Source: Streptomyces sp. NBC_01551 (GTDB taxonomy: Bacteria; Actinomycetota; Actinomycetes; Streptomycetales; Streptomycetaceae). Taken from it: a stretch of DNA of 64,000 nt. The translations under genes were made by a program, and so were the position numbers. The DNA is taken from assembly GCF_026339935.1 (NCBI RefSeq), contig NZ_JAPEPX010000001.1:4335501-4399500 (forward strand), given 5' to 3'. The notes under the pieces are model-generated. The model saw nothing but the letters and a program-made list of their open reading frames with translations. It made no database searches and had not been told where the DNA came from. The first letter of the stretch is position 1, and every line of letters begins with the position of its first letter. This document shows positions 1 through 8,606 of the stretch, one piece after another.

Positions 1-1373
1 CCGCGCCCCGGCGCGCCCGGCGCCGGCTACGCGCAGGCCCCGACCGCCCCCGCCCCGGAGCCGGCTACCCGTCCGCGCCCGGCGGCCCGGGCGTCGGCAC
101 CGGCGGCCCCGGCGGCCCCGGCGTCGGCCAGGACTTCGCGGCGTACGACGGCGGGCCCACCACCGAGGCGTTCCCCGCCTACACCGAGGCCTACGAGCCC
201 GCCGGTCCGACCGGCGGTCCCGCCCTCGGCACCGCGCCCGTGCGCGCCGACGAGCCGCGCTGGCCCGGCCCGGAGATGGACGCCCCGGCGCCCACGCCCG
301 TCCCGGCCCCGCTGCCCGTCCCGCCGCGCGGCCCGGAGCCGCACGCCGGCGGCGGCGCGCCGCAGGGCGCCAAGGCGGCCAAGGGCACGAAGGGCGCCGC
401 CAAGGCCGCCCCGGCCGCCAAGCCCGCCAAGAAGGGCCGCTCCAAGGTCGTCCTGCTCGGCGGCGCCGTCATCGGCCTGGTCGCCGTGGCCTACGGCGCC
501 GGCCTGCTCCTGAACCACTCCGACGTCCCCAAGGGCACCACCGTCCTCGGCGTCGACATCAGCGGCAGCCGCGACGAGGCCGTAGCCAAGCTCCAGAGGG
601 CCTTCGGCAACCGGGCCGCGGCGCCGCTCCAGCTCGACGTCGCCGGCAAGCAGGTCGAGCTGAAGCCCGAGAAGGCCGGGCTGACCCTGGACGCCCAGAC
701 CACGGTCCGCAACGCGGCGGGCAGCGACTACAACCCCGTCACGGTCATCGGCTCGCTCCTCGGCAACGAGCGCGTCGCCGACCCCGTGATGCCCAAGGAC
801 GACGAGAAGCTCCAGGTCGCCCTCCAGGAACTCGGCGCCTCCGTCGGCACCGCGACCGAGGGCACCATCAAGTTCGAGCCGAACAAGGCCGTCGCCGTCC
901 CCGGCAAGGCCGGCACCACCCTCGACGTGGACGCCTCCGCCGATCTGGTCTACAAGGCCTTCCGGGACATGGTGGCCACCGGCAAGGCCCCCGTGGCCGA
1001 GCTCCCGGTCACCACCAAGGAGCCCGTCATCGGCCAGGAGGAACTCGACCGGGCCATGAAGGACTTCGCCACCCCGGCGATGTCGTCGAACGCGATCGTC
1101 AAGGCCGGCGGCAAGTCCGTCCCGTTCGGGCCGAAGCTGTCCCTCCCGAAGATCCTGAGCATGACGGCCGTCGACGGCCACCTCGTCGAGAAGTACGACC
1201 TCGAAGCGCTCAAGGAGCTCTACGGGAACACCTTCGACGGCGTCCTGATCACGCGGGGCACCGGCGAGAAGACCGCCGTCACCCCGCAGGACGTCGCGGG
1301 AGCCCTCGGCAAGGCACTGCGCGGCAAGACCGTCGCCGAGCGGACCGTCGTCATCGACACCAACCCGAGCTGA
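1..1373 (+). CDS. membrane-anchored PG-binding-domain protein (5' partial)
   Basis: The start lies upstream of the window. The visible product has a Pro/Gly/Ala-rich cytoplasmic stretch, a Lys/Arg-rich stop (KPAKKGRSK), one transmembrane helix at about nt 447-512, and an extracytoplasmic region that resembles the PG_binding_4 repeats found before VanW domains (VPKGTTVLGVDISG... opening). No VanW domain follows. Such proteins are thought to act at the cell wall, but the substrate is unknown. The frame is open from nt 3, but nt 1-56 read more plausibly in the next frame (GAPGAGYAQAP), which suggests one C missing near nt 55. A 17-bp hairpin terminator follows the stop. The family call is by resemblance only. 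Confidence 0.6.
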   Translation, partial: APRRARRRLRAGPDRPRPGAGYPSAPGGPGVGTGGPGGPGVGQDFAAYDGGPTTEAFPAYTEAYEPAGPTGGPALGTAPVRADEPRWPGPEMDAPAPTPVPAPLPVPPRGPEPHAGGGAPQGAKAAKGTKGAAKAAPAAKPAKKGRSKVVLLGGAVIGLVAVAYGAGLLLNHSDVPKGTTVLGVDISGSRDEAVAKLQRAFGNRAAAPLQLDVAGKQVELKPEKAGLTLDAQTTVRNAAGSDYNPVTVIGSLLGNERVADPVMPKDDEKLQVALQELGASVGTATEGTIKFEPNKAVAVPGKAGTTLDVDASADLVYKAFRDMVATGKAPVAELPVTTKEPVIGQEELDRAMKDFATPAMSSNAIVKAGGKSVPFGPKLSLPKILSMTAVDGHLVEKYDLEALKELYGNTFDGVLITRGTGEKTAVTPQDVAGALGKALRGKTVAERTVVIDTNPS

Positions 1374-1401
1374 GCCGGCCGGCCCCCGCCGGAACCACTG
1401 C

Positions 1402-1439
1402 GCGGAGCCCCCGCCCGGACCCCCGGGCGGGGGCTCCGC
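1402..1439 (+). terminator. hairpin terminator
   Basis: A perfect 17-bp stem (1402-1418 with 1423-1439) with a 4-nt loop lies 29 nt after the stop of the first gene. There is no U-tract, as is common for Streptomyces terminators. Confidence 0.7.
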
Positions 1440-1476
1440 CGTGTCGTGCCGTGTCCTGCCGTGTCACCTCGTGGAC

Positions 1477-1490
1477 ATGACATCTGTCAT
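1477..1490. promoter_or_regulatory. palindromic operator candidate, ATGACATCTGTCAT
   Basis: A perfect 6-2-6 inverted repeat lies 59 nt upstream of the ABC/two-component operon. Its position and symmetry suit a dimeric NarL-type response regulator, and the most likely protein is the regulator encoded at 4382-4999 (autoregulation). Just before it, 1441-1470 holds three imperfect copies of a 10-bp unit (gtgtcNtgcc). No binding evidence exists in the sequence itself. Confidence 0.5.
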
Positions 1491-1549
1491 CCGCAGCTCA
1501 CGACCCGCGACACTGCCGCGCGCACCCCCGTACGGGCGATTCTCGACGC

Positions 1550-2515
1550 ATGACGACGACCGCGACGCAGAGCGCCGCCGCCCCGGACACCGGCCCAGAC
1601 GCCGCCGTGGTGGCCTTCGAGAACGTGACCAAGAGCTACGGCGCCGTCCGGGCGGTCGACGGGCTCTCCCTCACCCTCCACCCGGGCGAGACCGTCGCCC
1701 TCCTCGGCCCCAACGGAGCCGGCAAGTCCTCCACCCTCGACCTGCTGCTCGGCCTGCGCCCCGCCGACACCGGCACCGTCCGCCTCTTCGGCACCACCCC
1801 CCGCGAGGCCATCGCCGCCGGCCGGGTCGGCGCGATGCTCCAGACCGGCGGCCTGATGGAGGAGGTGACCGTACGCGAACTGGTCACCCTCGCCTGCGCC
1901 CTGCACCCGCGCCCGTACCCGGTGGACGAGGTGCTCGGCCGCGCCGGAGTCGCGGAGATCGCGGGCCGGATGGTCAACAAGCTCTCCGGCGGCCAGGAGC
2001 AGCGCGTGCGCTTCGCGCTCGCCACGGCCGGGCGGGGCGACCTGATCGTCCTCGACGAGCCCACCACCGGCATGGACGTCACCTCCCGCCAGGCCTTCTG
2101 GGCCACCATGCGGGAGCAGGCCGCCTCGGGCCGCACGGTCCTGTTCGCCACCCACTACCTGGAGGAGGCGGACGCGATCGCCGACCGGGTGATCGTCCTC
2201 AACAAGGGCCGGCTCCTAGCCGACGGCACCGCCGCCGAGATCAAGGCCAAGGCCGGCGCCCGCCGGATCGCCTTCGACCTCGACCTCGCCGGGGGCGCCC
2301 CGGTGGACGAGAGCGCGCTGCGCGCCCTCCCGCACCTCACCGTCTACGAGCGCCACGGCGACACCGTCAGGCTCCAGTCGAGCGACGCGGACGCGACCGT
2401 GCACGCCGTCTACGCCCTGGGGCTCTACCCCCGCAACCTGGAGGTCGCGGGCCTGGGCCTGGAGCAGGCCTTCATCGCCCTCACCGAGGCCGAGGAGGCC
2501 GACGCGTCATGCTGA
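1550..2515 (+). CDS. ABC transporter ATP-binding protein
   Basis: This 321-aa ATPase powers the permease encoded next. It shows a Walker A (GPNGAGKSS), an ABC signature (LSGGQEQR), a Walker B with D-loop (LIVLDEPTTGMD) and an H-loop (FATHY). The C-terminal extension of about 100 residues is typical of the CcmA/DrrA type that drives drug, antibiotic or lipid exporters. It is the first gene of a four-gene operon: its stop overlaps the permease start by 7 nt. The ATG has no clear Shine-Dalgarno, so it may be translated from a leaderless or short-leader mRNA. By analogy with LnrJK-LMN and DesKR-linked exporters it may respond to membrane-active compounds; the substrate is inferred, not visible. 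Confidence 0.93.
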   Translation: MTTTATQSAAAPDTGPDAAVVAFENVTKSYGAVRAVDGLSLTLHPGETVALLGPNGAGKSSTLDLLLGLRPADTGTVRLFGTTPREAIAAGRVGAMLQTGGLMEEVTVRELVTLACALHPRPYPVDEVLGRAGVAEIAGRMVNKLSGGQEQRVRFALATAGRGDLIVLDEPTTGMDVTSRQAFWATMREQAASGRTVLFATHYLEEADAIADRVIVLNKGRLLADGTAAEIKAKAGARRIAFDLDLAGGAPVDESALRALPHLTVYERHGDTVRLQSSDADATVHAVYALGLYPRNLEVAGLGLEQAFIALTEAEEADASC

Positions 2516-3264
2516 ACACCGGAACGACGAAGCTCGTCAAGCTCGAAATCACCCGCGCCCTGCGGAACAAGAAGTACCTGTTCTTCACCGTCCTCTATCC
2601 GGCGGCCCTCTTCCTGATGCTCGGCGGCACCCTGAGCGGCTCCACGAAGGTCATGGGCACCGAACTGACCATGCCCGCCTTCTACATGGTCGCGATGGCC
2701 TCCTTCGGCGCCCTGACCGCCGTCCTGATGGGCAACAGCGAGCGGATCGCCAAGGAGCGCGAGGCGGGCTGGGTGCGCCAGCTGCGGCTGACCGCCCTGC
2801 CCGGGCGCGGCTACGTCCTCGCCAAGACCGCCAGCGCCGGCGTGCTCTCGCTGCCCTCGATCGTGGTGGTGTTCGCGGTCGCCGCCGTCGTGAAGGACGT
2901 ACGGTTCGAGGCCTGGCAGTGGTTCGCCCTCACCGGCGCCATCTGGGCCGGCAGCCTGGTCTTCGCCGCCCTCGGCGTCGCCATCGGCTACCTGGCCAGC
3001 GGCGACAACGTCCGCCCCATCACGATGCTGTTCTACTTCGGCCTGTCGATCCTCGGCGGCCTGTGGATGCCCACCGCCGCGTTCCCGCAGTGGCTGCGGT
3101 CCATCTGCGAGTGGCTGCCGACCCACGCGTACGCCGGTCTCGGCCAGGCCATCGAGCTGGGCGGTGCGCCGCACGCCAAGGACGTGGCGATCCTGGCCGT
3201 GTACTTCGTACTCTTCACTGGTGCCGCCGCCTGGCTGTACCGCAAGGACTCCCTGAAGGCATGA
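2509..3264 (+). CDS. ABC-2 type transporter permease
   Basis: This 251-aa protein has about six hydrophobic helices and the ABC-2 family layout: a short basic N-terminus (KLVKLEITRALRNKKYLFF), helix pairs, and a conserved C-terminal segment (LGGLWMPTAAFPQWLR) before the last two helices. It forms the membrane channel for the ATPase encoded upstream, whose stop codon it overlaps. Its own stop overlaps the histidine kinase start (ATGA). The transported substrate cannot be deduced from the sequence. Confidence 0.92.
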   Translation: MLNTGTTKLVKLEITRALRNKKYLFFTVLYPAALFLMLGGTLSGSTKVMGTELTMPAFYMVAMASFGALTAVLMGNSERIAKEREAGWVRQLRLTALPGRGYVLAKTASAGVLSLPSIVVVFAVAAVVKDVRFEAWQWFALTGAIWAGSLVFAALGVAIGYLASGDNVRPITMLFYFGLSILGGLWMPTAAFPQWLRSICEWLPTHAYAGLGQAIELGGAPHAKDVAILAVYFVLFTGAAAWLYRKDSLKA

Positions 3265-4385
3265 CGACGAGACCCGAGAACCGCCGCCAGGCGATCGTGA
3301 AGTCGCTGTGGATCGGCGTGTGGCTGTTCTACCTCAGCGCCCCCGTCACCGACCTGGTCCGCGGCGGACACAGCCTCGGGGCCGTGCTGCTCGGCGCCCT
3401 GGGCCTGGCGGCCTTCGTCGCCTGGTACCTGATCCTGGTCTTCCGCACCGCGCGGCAGAGCCACGTCCGGCGGGTGCTGCTGTCGGTGGCGGTCCTCGCC
3501 GCGCAGGCCACGATCCTGTCGCTGGCCCTGGGCCGCGAATGGCTCGTCCTCTTCGTGTACGTGTCCATCGCGTCCGGCGCCGCGCTGCCGGGGGAGATCT
3601 CCCGCTTCACGGTGCCCGGCGCCACCGCCTTGCTGGCGCTGACAGCCTTCGCCGTGCCCGGCGGCGACGCCTACCTGGCCGGGCTGCTGATCCCGGCCCT
3701 GATGGGCGGGTTCGCGATGGTCGGGATCCGGGCGATGATCCGGACGACGAGAGAGCTCCGCGAGGCGCGGGCCACGGTGGCGCAGCTCGCGGCGAACGAG
3801 GAGCGCCTGCGGATGGCGCGGGACCTGCACGACCTGCTCGGCCACTCGCTGTCGCTGATCACGCTGAAGAGCGAGCTGGCGGGCCGCATGCTGCCCGGGC
3901 AGCCGGAGGCGGCGGCCCGGCAGGTCGCGGACATCGAGCGGGTCAGCCGGCAGGCGATGGTCGACGTACGGGAGGCCGTGAGCGGCTACCGGCGGCCGAC
4001 CCTGCCCGGCGAACTGGCGGGCGCGCGGACCGCGCTGACGGCGGCCGGCGTGCGCGCGGACCTCCCGGCGGAGCCGGTGACGGGCCTCCCGAAGGAGGTG
4101 GAGTCGGCGCTCGCCTGGTCGCTGCGGGAGGCGGTGACCAACGTGGTCCGGCACAGCGGGGCACAGCGGTGCGGGGTCCGGCTGGAGGTCCTCCAGACCC
4201 TGGCGGGGCCGGTGGCGGAGCTGGCGGTGGAGGACGACGGCGAGGGAGGGGCGGTAGTGCCGGGGAACGGCCTGACGGGCCTGACGGAGCGCCTGGAGGC
4301 GGTCGGCGGCGCGCTGACGGCCGGTCCGGCCGGGAAGAAGGGCTTCCGGCTGCTGGCCCGGGTCCCCCTAGGATCGGGATCATGA
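3261..4385 (+). CDS. DesK-like sensor histidine kinase
   Basis: This 374-aa kinase has an N-terminal half with five or six membrane helices and no large extracellular loop, as in DesK/LiaS-type intramembrane sensors. A coiled-coil linker (about residues 158-180) leads to the HisKA_3 phosphoacceptor motif RDLHDLLGHS with His190, then a HATPase domain with an N-box (LREAVTNVVRHS) and a short glycine box (DDGEGG, NGLTGLTER). It should phosphorylate the response regulator encoded next. ATGA overlaps on both sides imply translational coupling in one operon with the exporter, which it probably controls. Confidence 0.93.
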   Translation: MTTRPENRRQAIVKSLWIGVWLFYLSAPVTDLVRGGHSLGAVLLGALGLAAFVAWYLILVFRTARQSHVRRVLLSVAVLAAQATILSLALGREWLVLFVYVSIASGAALPGEISRFTVPGATALLALTAFAVPGGDAYLAGLLIPALMGGFAMVGIRAMIRTTRELREARATVAQLAANEERLRMARDLHDLLGHSLSLITLKSELAGRMLPGQPEAAARQVADIERVSRQAMVDVREAVSGYRRPTLPGELAGARTALTAAGVRADLPAEPVTGLPKEVESALAWSLREAVTNVVRHSGAQRCGVRLEVLQTLAGPVAELAVEDDGEGGAVVPGNGLTGLTERLEAVGGALTAGPAGKKGFRLLARVPLGSGS

Positions 4386-4999
4386 CGCCGCGACCCATCC
4401 GGATCCTCCTCGCCGAGGACCAGTCCATGGTCCGCGAAGCCCTTGCCGCGCTGCTGGGGCTGGAGCCGGACATCGAGGTGGTGGCGCAGGTCGCGCGGGG
4501 CGACGAGGTGCTGGCGGCGGCGCGGGCGCACGACGTGAACGTGGCGCTGCTGGACATCGAGATGCCGGGCATGACGGGCATCGAGGCGGCGGCGGCGCTG
4601 CGGGGCGCGCTGCCGGGGCTGGGGATCGTGATCCTGACGACCTTCGGCCGGCCCGGGTACCTGCGGGGCGCGATGGAGGCGGGAGCCTCGGCGTTCCTGG
4701 TCAAGGACGCGCCGGCCGCGCAGCTGGCGGACGCGGTGCGCAAGGTCATGGCGGGGGAGCGGGTCATCGACCCCACGCTGGCGGCGGCGGCCCTGGCGGA
4801 GGGAGCGAACCCGCTGACCGACCGGGAACGGGAGGTCCTGCGGGCGGCGGAGTCCGGTGCGACCAACGCCGAACTGGCGCAGCGGCTGCACCTGTCCCCG
4901 GGGACGGTCCGGAACTACCTCTCGACGGCGATCCAGAAGCTGGCCGCCCGCAACCGCGCCGAAGCGATCCGCGTGGCCCGCGACAAGGGCTGGCTCTAG
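4382..4999 (+). CDS. NarL/LuxR-family response regulator (DesR-like)
   Basis: This 205-aa protein is a receiver domain plus a LuxR helix-turn-helix. The acidic pocket (AEDQ), phosphoacceptor Asp58 (LLDIEMPG), switch Thr (ILTTF) and Lys (VKDAP) are all present. The C-terminal HTH (LTDREREVLRAAESGATNAELA...GTVRNYLS) is typical of GerE-type DNA binding. Its start overlaps the kinase stop (ATGA), so the two form one two-component system. The 14-bp palindrome at 1477-1490 upstream of the operon is its most likely target. It is the last gene of the operon. Confidence 0.94.
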   Translation: MTPRPIRILLAEDQSMVREALAALLGLEPDIEVVAQVARGDEVLAAARAHDVNVALLDIEMPGMTGIEAAAALRGALPGLGIVILTTFGRPGYLRGAMEAGASAFLVKDAPAAQLADAVRKVMAGERVIDPTLAAAALAEGANPLTDREREVLRAAESGATNAELAQRLHLSPGTVRNYLSTAIQKLAARNRAEAIRVARDKGWL

Positions 5000-5033
5000 C
5001 CCCTGCCGTAGCGCCGCCCGCCCCGCCGTTGCC

Positions 5034-5122
5034 GGGGGCTCCGCCCCGGACCCCAGCGCCTCAAAAGCCGGCGAGGCCGGAGTCGCCGGCGTGTGAGGCG
5101 CACGGCCTGGGGCGGAGCCCCA
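5034..5122. repeat. palindromic intergenic element with terminator-like hairpins
   Basis: The outer arms ggggctccgcccc (5035-5047) and ggggcggagcccc (5109-5121) are exact inverted copies. Inside are a second pair (gcctca 5059-5064 with tgaggc 5094-5099) and a perfect 8-bp stem (5067-5074 with 5083-5090). The element separates two convergent genes and probably terminates both. It looks like the abundant dispersed intergenic repeat of Streptomyces chromosomes (recalled, not searched). A 20-bp exact reverse-complement match to 5035-5054 lies inside adnB at 63336-63355. Confidence 0.65.
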
Positions 5123-5129
5123 GGGGGCT

Positions 5130-5918
5130 TCAGTTCAGCAGCGCGCGAGCCGAAGTGGCCTCCGCGCGGATGCGGGACGCGGCGCCGGGGTCGATGGCGT
5201 CGACGACCTCCGCGTACGCCTCCAGCTCGGCCGCGCCCGCCGTGAACTCGGCCCGTTCCACCAGCAGCCGCGCCCGCTCGTACCGCAGCGACGCCGGGTG
5301 CGAGGGCAGGAGCAGCGAGAGGTCGAGGGCCCAGAGGGCCACCGCCGACTGCTCGGGGCGGGCCGAGGCCCACGCCCTGATGTTGTTCAGGACGCGCAGG
5401 ACGATGTCCAGGGTGCGGGCCGGCTCGCGCGGCGACCGCGCCTGCTCCGCCGGCCCCGCGCCCAGCGAGGCGCCGCCCGCGAAGGGGTCGACGGTCACGC
5501 CCTCCTCCGGATCCCCGAAGCCCACCACGAAGTGCCCCGGCAGCCCCAGCCCGTAAACCGGCGCACCCGCCCGCCGCGCGACCTCCATCCAGACGACCGA
5601 CAGGAGGATCGGCAGGCCCCGGCGCCGCCGCAGCACCTCGTGCAGCAGCGAGGACGACAGCCGGTCGTAGTCCGCCGGCGTGCCGTGGAAGCCCAGCCGC
5701 CCGCCGAGGAGTTCCGTCATCGCCGACGCCCACGCCCTGGCCCCGCGCAGCCCGTACGGGACCATCCCCGCCAGCCGGTCCAGCTCGATCTGCGCCCAGT
5801 CCATCGCCCGTTCGTCCAGGTCCGGGTCGGCCTCGGCCGCCAGCAGCAGGCACAGCACCGACAGGTCGGGCCGCTCCGCCCGGGCCTCCGCCGCGAACCG
5901 CTCCCGCGCGGAACTCAC
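5130..5918 (-). CDS. SirB1-family transglutaminase-like / TPR protein
   Basis: This 262-aa cytosolic protein matches the SirB1/YchA family: an N-terminal transglutaminase-like core with RRGLPILLSVVWMEVARRAG and YGLGLPGHFVVG, followed by a helical TPR-like C-terminus (LLPSHPASLRYERARLLVERAEF). The canonical catalytic Cys is replaced, and the family's biochemical role is unknown. The GTG start at 5918 is chosen because it overlaps the stop of the GNAT gene upstream (GTGA), which implies a two-gene operon. The open frame continues to 6578 but its extension is only a shadow of the GNAT gene. Confidence 0.85.
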   Translation of the reverse strand: MSSARERFAAEARAERPDLSVLCLLLAAEADPDLDERAMDWAQIELDRLAGMVPYGLRGARAWASAMTELLGGRLGFHGTPADYDRLSSSLLHEVLRRRRGLPILLSVVWMEVARRAGAPVYGLGLPGHFVVGFGDPEEGVTVDPFAGGASLGAGPAEQARSPREPARTLDIVLRVLNNIRAWASARPEQSAVALWALDLSLLLPSHPASLRYERARLLVERAEFTAGAAELEAYAEVVDAIDPGAASRIRAEATSARALLN

Positions 5919-6907
5919 GCCGCCGCCCGGAAGTGGTGGTACATGTGGTGCGTCCCGAAGCCCATCCCGTCGTAGAGGCCCCGCGCCCCCGCGTTGTCCG
6001 TCTCCACCTGGAGCCACGCCGCCGACGCGCCCTCCTGAAGCGCCCGCCGCGCCAGCGCCGTCATCACCGCCGTCGCCAGGCCCCCGCGCCGGTGCTCCGG
6101 GTCCACCTCGACCGCCCCGAAGCCGGCCCAGCGCCCGTCCACCACCATCCGCCCGATCGCCCGCCCGGGCAGCGTCGCGAACCACACCGACGGGCCCTCC
6201 ACCAGCATTCGCCGCGCCAGTTCGGGGTTCTCGACCTTCCCGTACCGGGCCAGCCACTCCTCGCCCGGGACCCGGGTCAGCCGTACCTCGTCCGCCACCG
6301 CGTCGACGGCGTCCGGGACGTCCGCCAGCGGCGCCAGCGCCCCGACGCGGACCTCCGCGGAGACCTCGTTCACCCAGCCCCGCTCCTCCAGCTCCGCGCA
6401 CAGCGCCTCCTGGGTGCCCACGGCGCCCGTCGCGGCCTGCACGTACACCGGAAGCCCACGCTCCGCGTACCAGGCGGTCACTCGCGCGAGTGCTTCGTCC
6501 AGCGGTATCCCGGGGTCGCCGAGCGGCAGTACGGAGTTGGCGCGGCGGGTGAACCCCTCGGCCGCGCGCAGGGTCCACTCGCCCAGCGGCTCGCTCTCCA
6601 GCGGCTGCCAGGCCCGTGCCGTGACCCGCGCCAGCTCCTCGAAGGAGGCCGCCGGACCCCGCCGCCGGGCCGGTGCCGGGGGCACGACCTTGCCCGCCAC
6701 CAGTGACGATTCCGCGATCCGGACCGTCTTCGCGTTCTTTTGTGTGATCACGAGCACACCCTCGTTCCAGGATGTGAGAACCCCTACCGCGTCACTGAAC
6801 GCCGGGGGGCCGTCCCCCTTGAGATCCACCCGTCGTACAGAGACTCGTTTACCCACGTCAGCGGGGGTAATCCGGATCTCCAGCAGTCCACCCGCGGTGA
6901 TTTCCAC
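5915..6907 (-). CDS. GNAT-family N-acetyltransferase with N-terminal SH3-like domain
   Basis: This 330-aa protein has an N-terminal small beta domain (about residues 1-75, LEIRITPADVGKRVSVRRV) like that of mycobacterial Rv0428c-type acetyltransferases, then a GNAT fold whose acetyl-CoA loop is visible as VDPEHRRGGLATAVMTALA, with a final strand-helix (LQVETDNAGARGLYDGMGF). The acceptor is unknown. It is divergent from fdxA and forms an operon with the SirB1-like gene, overlapping it by 4 nt. Confidence 0.87.
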   Translation of the reverse strand: MEITAGGLLEIRITPADVGKRVSVRRVDLKGDGPPAFSDAVGVLTSWNEGVLVITQKNAKTVRIAESSLVAGKVVPPAPARRRGPAASFEELARVTARAWQPLESEPLGEWTLRAAEGFTRRANSVLPLGDPGIPLDEALARVTAWYAERGLPVYVQAATGAVGTQEALCAELEERGWVNEVSAEVRVGALAPLADVPDAVDAVADEVRLTRVPGEEWLARYGKVENPELARRMLVEGPSVWFATLPGRAIGRMVVDGRWAGFGAVEVDPEHRRGGLATAVMTALARRALQEGASAAWLQVETDNAGARGLYDGMGFGTHHMYHHFRAAA

Positions 6908-7024
6908 AGCTCTGTCCGCCCCTCCTGTTCGGATCGTGCCCGGGAACGGAGATACTAGGTGCGGGCATCGACGACGCCGCGCTCCCGCGCGATATGGAAA
7001 GCCCTACCGAGGAGGAACGAGAGC

Positions 7025-7351
7025 GTGACCTACGTCATCGCGGAGCCTTGTGTCGACGTCAAGGACAAGGCATGCATCGAAGAGTGCCCCGTCGACTGCA
7101 TCTACGAGGGCCAGCGGTCCTTGTACATCCACCCGGACGAGTGCGTCGACTGTGGTGCTTGTGAGCCGGTCTGCCCGGTCGAGGCCATCTTCTACGAGGA
7201 CGACACCCCGGAGGAGTGGAAGGACTACTACAAGGCGAACGTCGAGTTCTTCGACGAGCTCGGTTCGCCCGGTGGTGCCTCCAAGCTGGGCCTGATCGAG
7301 CGCGACCACCCCTTCATCGCCGCGCTGCCGCCGATGGGCGAGGGCCACTGA
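7025..7351 (+). CDS. fdxA: 7Fe ferredoxin (3Fe-4S/4Fe-4S)
   Basis: This 108-aa low-potential electron carrier has the cysteine pattern of FdxA ferredoxins: CVDVKDKACIEECPVDCIY gives the 3Fe-4S set, and CVDCGACEPVCPVEAIF gives the 4Fe-4S set. The acidic C-terminus and length match the family. GTG at 7025 is chosen because a strong Shine-Dalgarno (gaggagga, 7008-7015) precedes it; the longer open frame from 6959 has no support. A 10-bp hairpin at 7380-7417 closes the gene before dapC. Its redox partner (a P450, oxidoreductase or other enzyme) is not encoded nearby. Confidence 0.95.
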   Translation: MTYVIAEPCVDVKDKACIEECPVDCIYEGQRSLYIHPDECVDCGACEPVCPVEAIFYEDDTPEEWKDYYKANVEFFDELGSPGGASKLGLIERDHPFIAALPPMGEGH

Positions 7352-7379
7352 CGGCCTCCGCCCCTGGCGGTTCGCGTGC

Positions 7380-7417
7380 CTCGGTCCCGTACGGCCCCTC
7401 GGCCGCGCGGGACCGAG
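7380..7417 (+). terminator. hairpin between fdxA and dapC
   Basis: The perfect 10-bp arms ctcggtcccg (7380-7389) and cgggaccgag (7408-7417) lie 28 nt after the fdxA stop, so dapC probably has its own promoter or is expressed by read-through. Confidence 0.6.
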
Positions 7418-7469
7418 CCGTTTCCGGCTCCCGTACGTACATCCCACAGCCCAGAGAGAGCAGAGCACC

Positions 7470-8564
7470 GTGGCCGCACTTTCCGCACGTCTTCCCGCCT
7501 TTCCCTGGGACAAGCTGGAGCCGTACAAGGCGACGGCGGCGGCCCACGCGGACGGCATCGTCGACCTGTCGGTCGGCACCCCCGTCGACCCGGTGCCGCA
7601 GCTGATCCAGCGCGCCCTCGTCGAGGCCGCGGACTCCCCGGGCTACCCGACGGTGTGGGGCACGGCCGCCCTGCGCGACGCGATCACCGGCTGGCTGCGC
7701 GGCCGCCTCGGCGCGAGCGCCGCCGGGCACCGCAACGTGCTGCCGGTGGTCGGCTCCAAGGAACTGGTGGCCTGGCTGCCGACCCAGCTGGGTCTGGGCG
7801 CCGGCGACAAGGTCGCGTACCCGCGGCTCGCCTACCCGACGTACGAGGTCGGCGCGCGCCTGTGCGGCGCCGAGGCGGTCGTGTACGACGACCCGACCGA
7901 GCTCGACCCGGCCGGCGTCAAGCTGCTCTGGCTCAACTCCCCGTCCAACCCGACCGGGAAGGTCATCCCCAAGGACGACCTGATCCGGATCGTGGCCTGG
8001 GCGCGCGAGCACGGGATCCTCGTCTTCAGCGACGAGTGCTACCTGGAGCTGGGCTGGGAGGCCGAGCCCGTCTCCGTCCTCCACGACGAGGTCTGCGGCG
8101 GGTCCTACGAGGGCCTGGTCGCCGTCCACTCGCTCTCCAAGCGGTCGAACCTGGCGGGCTACCGGGCGGCCTTCGTCGCCGGTGACGCCGACGTGCTCCG
8201 CGAGCTGCTGGAGATCCGCAAGCACGGCGGCATGATGACCCCCGCCCCGGTGCAGGCGGCCACCGTCGCCGCGCTCGGCGACGACGAGCACGTCGAGGAG
8301 CAGCGCGGCCGCTACGCCGCCCGCCGCGCGGCGCTGCGCGGGGCCCTGGAGGCGCACGGCTTCCGCATCGAGCACAGCGAGGCCAGCCTCTACCTGTGGG
8401 CGACCCGGGACGAGCCCTGCTGGGAGACGGTGGCGTACCTCGCCGGGCTCGGCATCCTCGTCGCGCCGGGCGACTTCTACGGGGAGGCGGGCGAGCGGTT
8501 CGTACGGGTCGCCTTCACGGCCACGGACGAGCGGGTCGCGGCGGCCGTCAAGCGGCTCGGCTGA
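7470..8564 (+). CDS. dapC: N-succinyldiaminopimelate aminotransferase
   Basis: This 364-aa fold-type I PLP enzyme converts N-succinyl-2-amino-6-ketopimelate to N-succinyl-LL-diaminopimelate in lysine and peptidoglycan precursor synthesis. Visible are the substrate-loop motif LSVGTPVDPVPQ, the LNSPSNPTGKV motif, FSDECY with the Asp that holds the pyridine nitrogen, and the PLP lysine in HSLSKRSNLAGYR. It starts at GTG 7470 after agagagcag. dapE lies about 1.8 kb downstream, so two steps of the succinylase branch are close together. A strong bidirectional hairpin follows. Confidence 0.93.
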   Translation: MAALSARLPAFPWDKLEPYKATAAAHADGIVDLSVGTPVDPVPQLIQRALVEAADSPGYPTVWGTAALRDAITGWLRGRLGASAAGHRNVLPVVGSKELVAWLPTQLGLGAGDKVAYPRLAYPTYEVGARLCGAEAVVYDDPTELDPAGVKLLWLNSPSNPTGKVIPKDDLIRIVAWAREHGILVFSDECYLELGWEAEPVSVLHDEVCGGSYEGLVAVHSLSKRSNLAGYRAAFVAGDADVLRELLEIRKHGGMMTPAPVQAATVAALGDDEHVEEQRGRYAARRAALRGALEAHGFRIEHSEASLYLWATRDEPCWETVAYLAGLGILVAPGDFYGEAGERFVRVAFTATDERVAAAVKRLG

Positions 8565-8606
8565 CCGGCGCTCGCGCCACGCACGACAGCCCGAGGGGCC
8601 GACAGC

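Noticed and set aside
27..1181. Minus-strand ORF of 384 aa opposite the first gene
   Set aside because: Shadow of the PG-binding protein; the plus frame has the signal anchor and beta-domain pattern while the minus frame is only Gly/Arg/Asp low complexity.
5915..7000. GNAT and SirB1 genes as an antibiotic-resistance pair
   Set aside because: The acetyltransferase has an SH3-like N-domain and core-genome neighbours (fdxA, dapC), and nothing points to drug modification.
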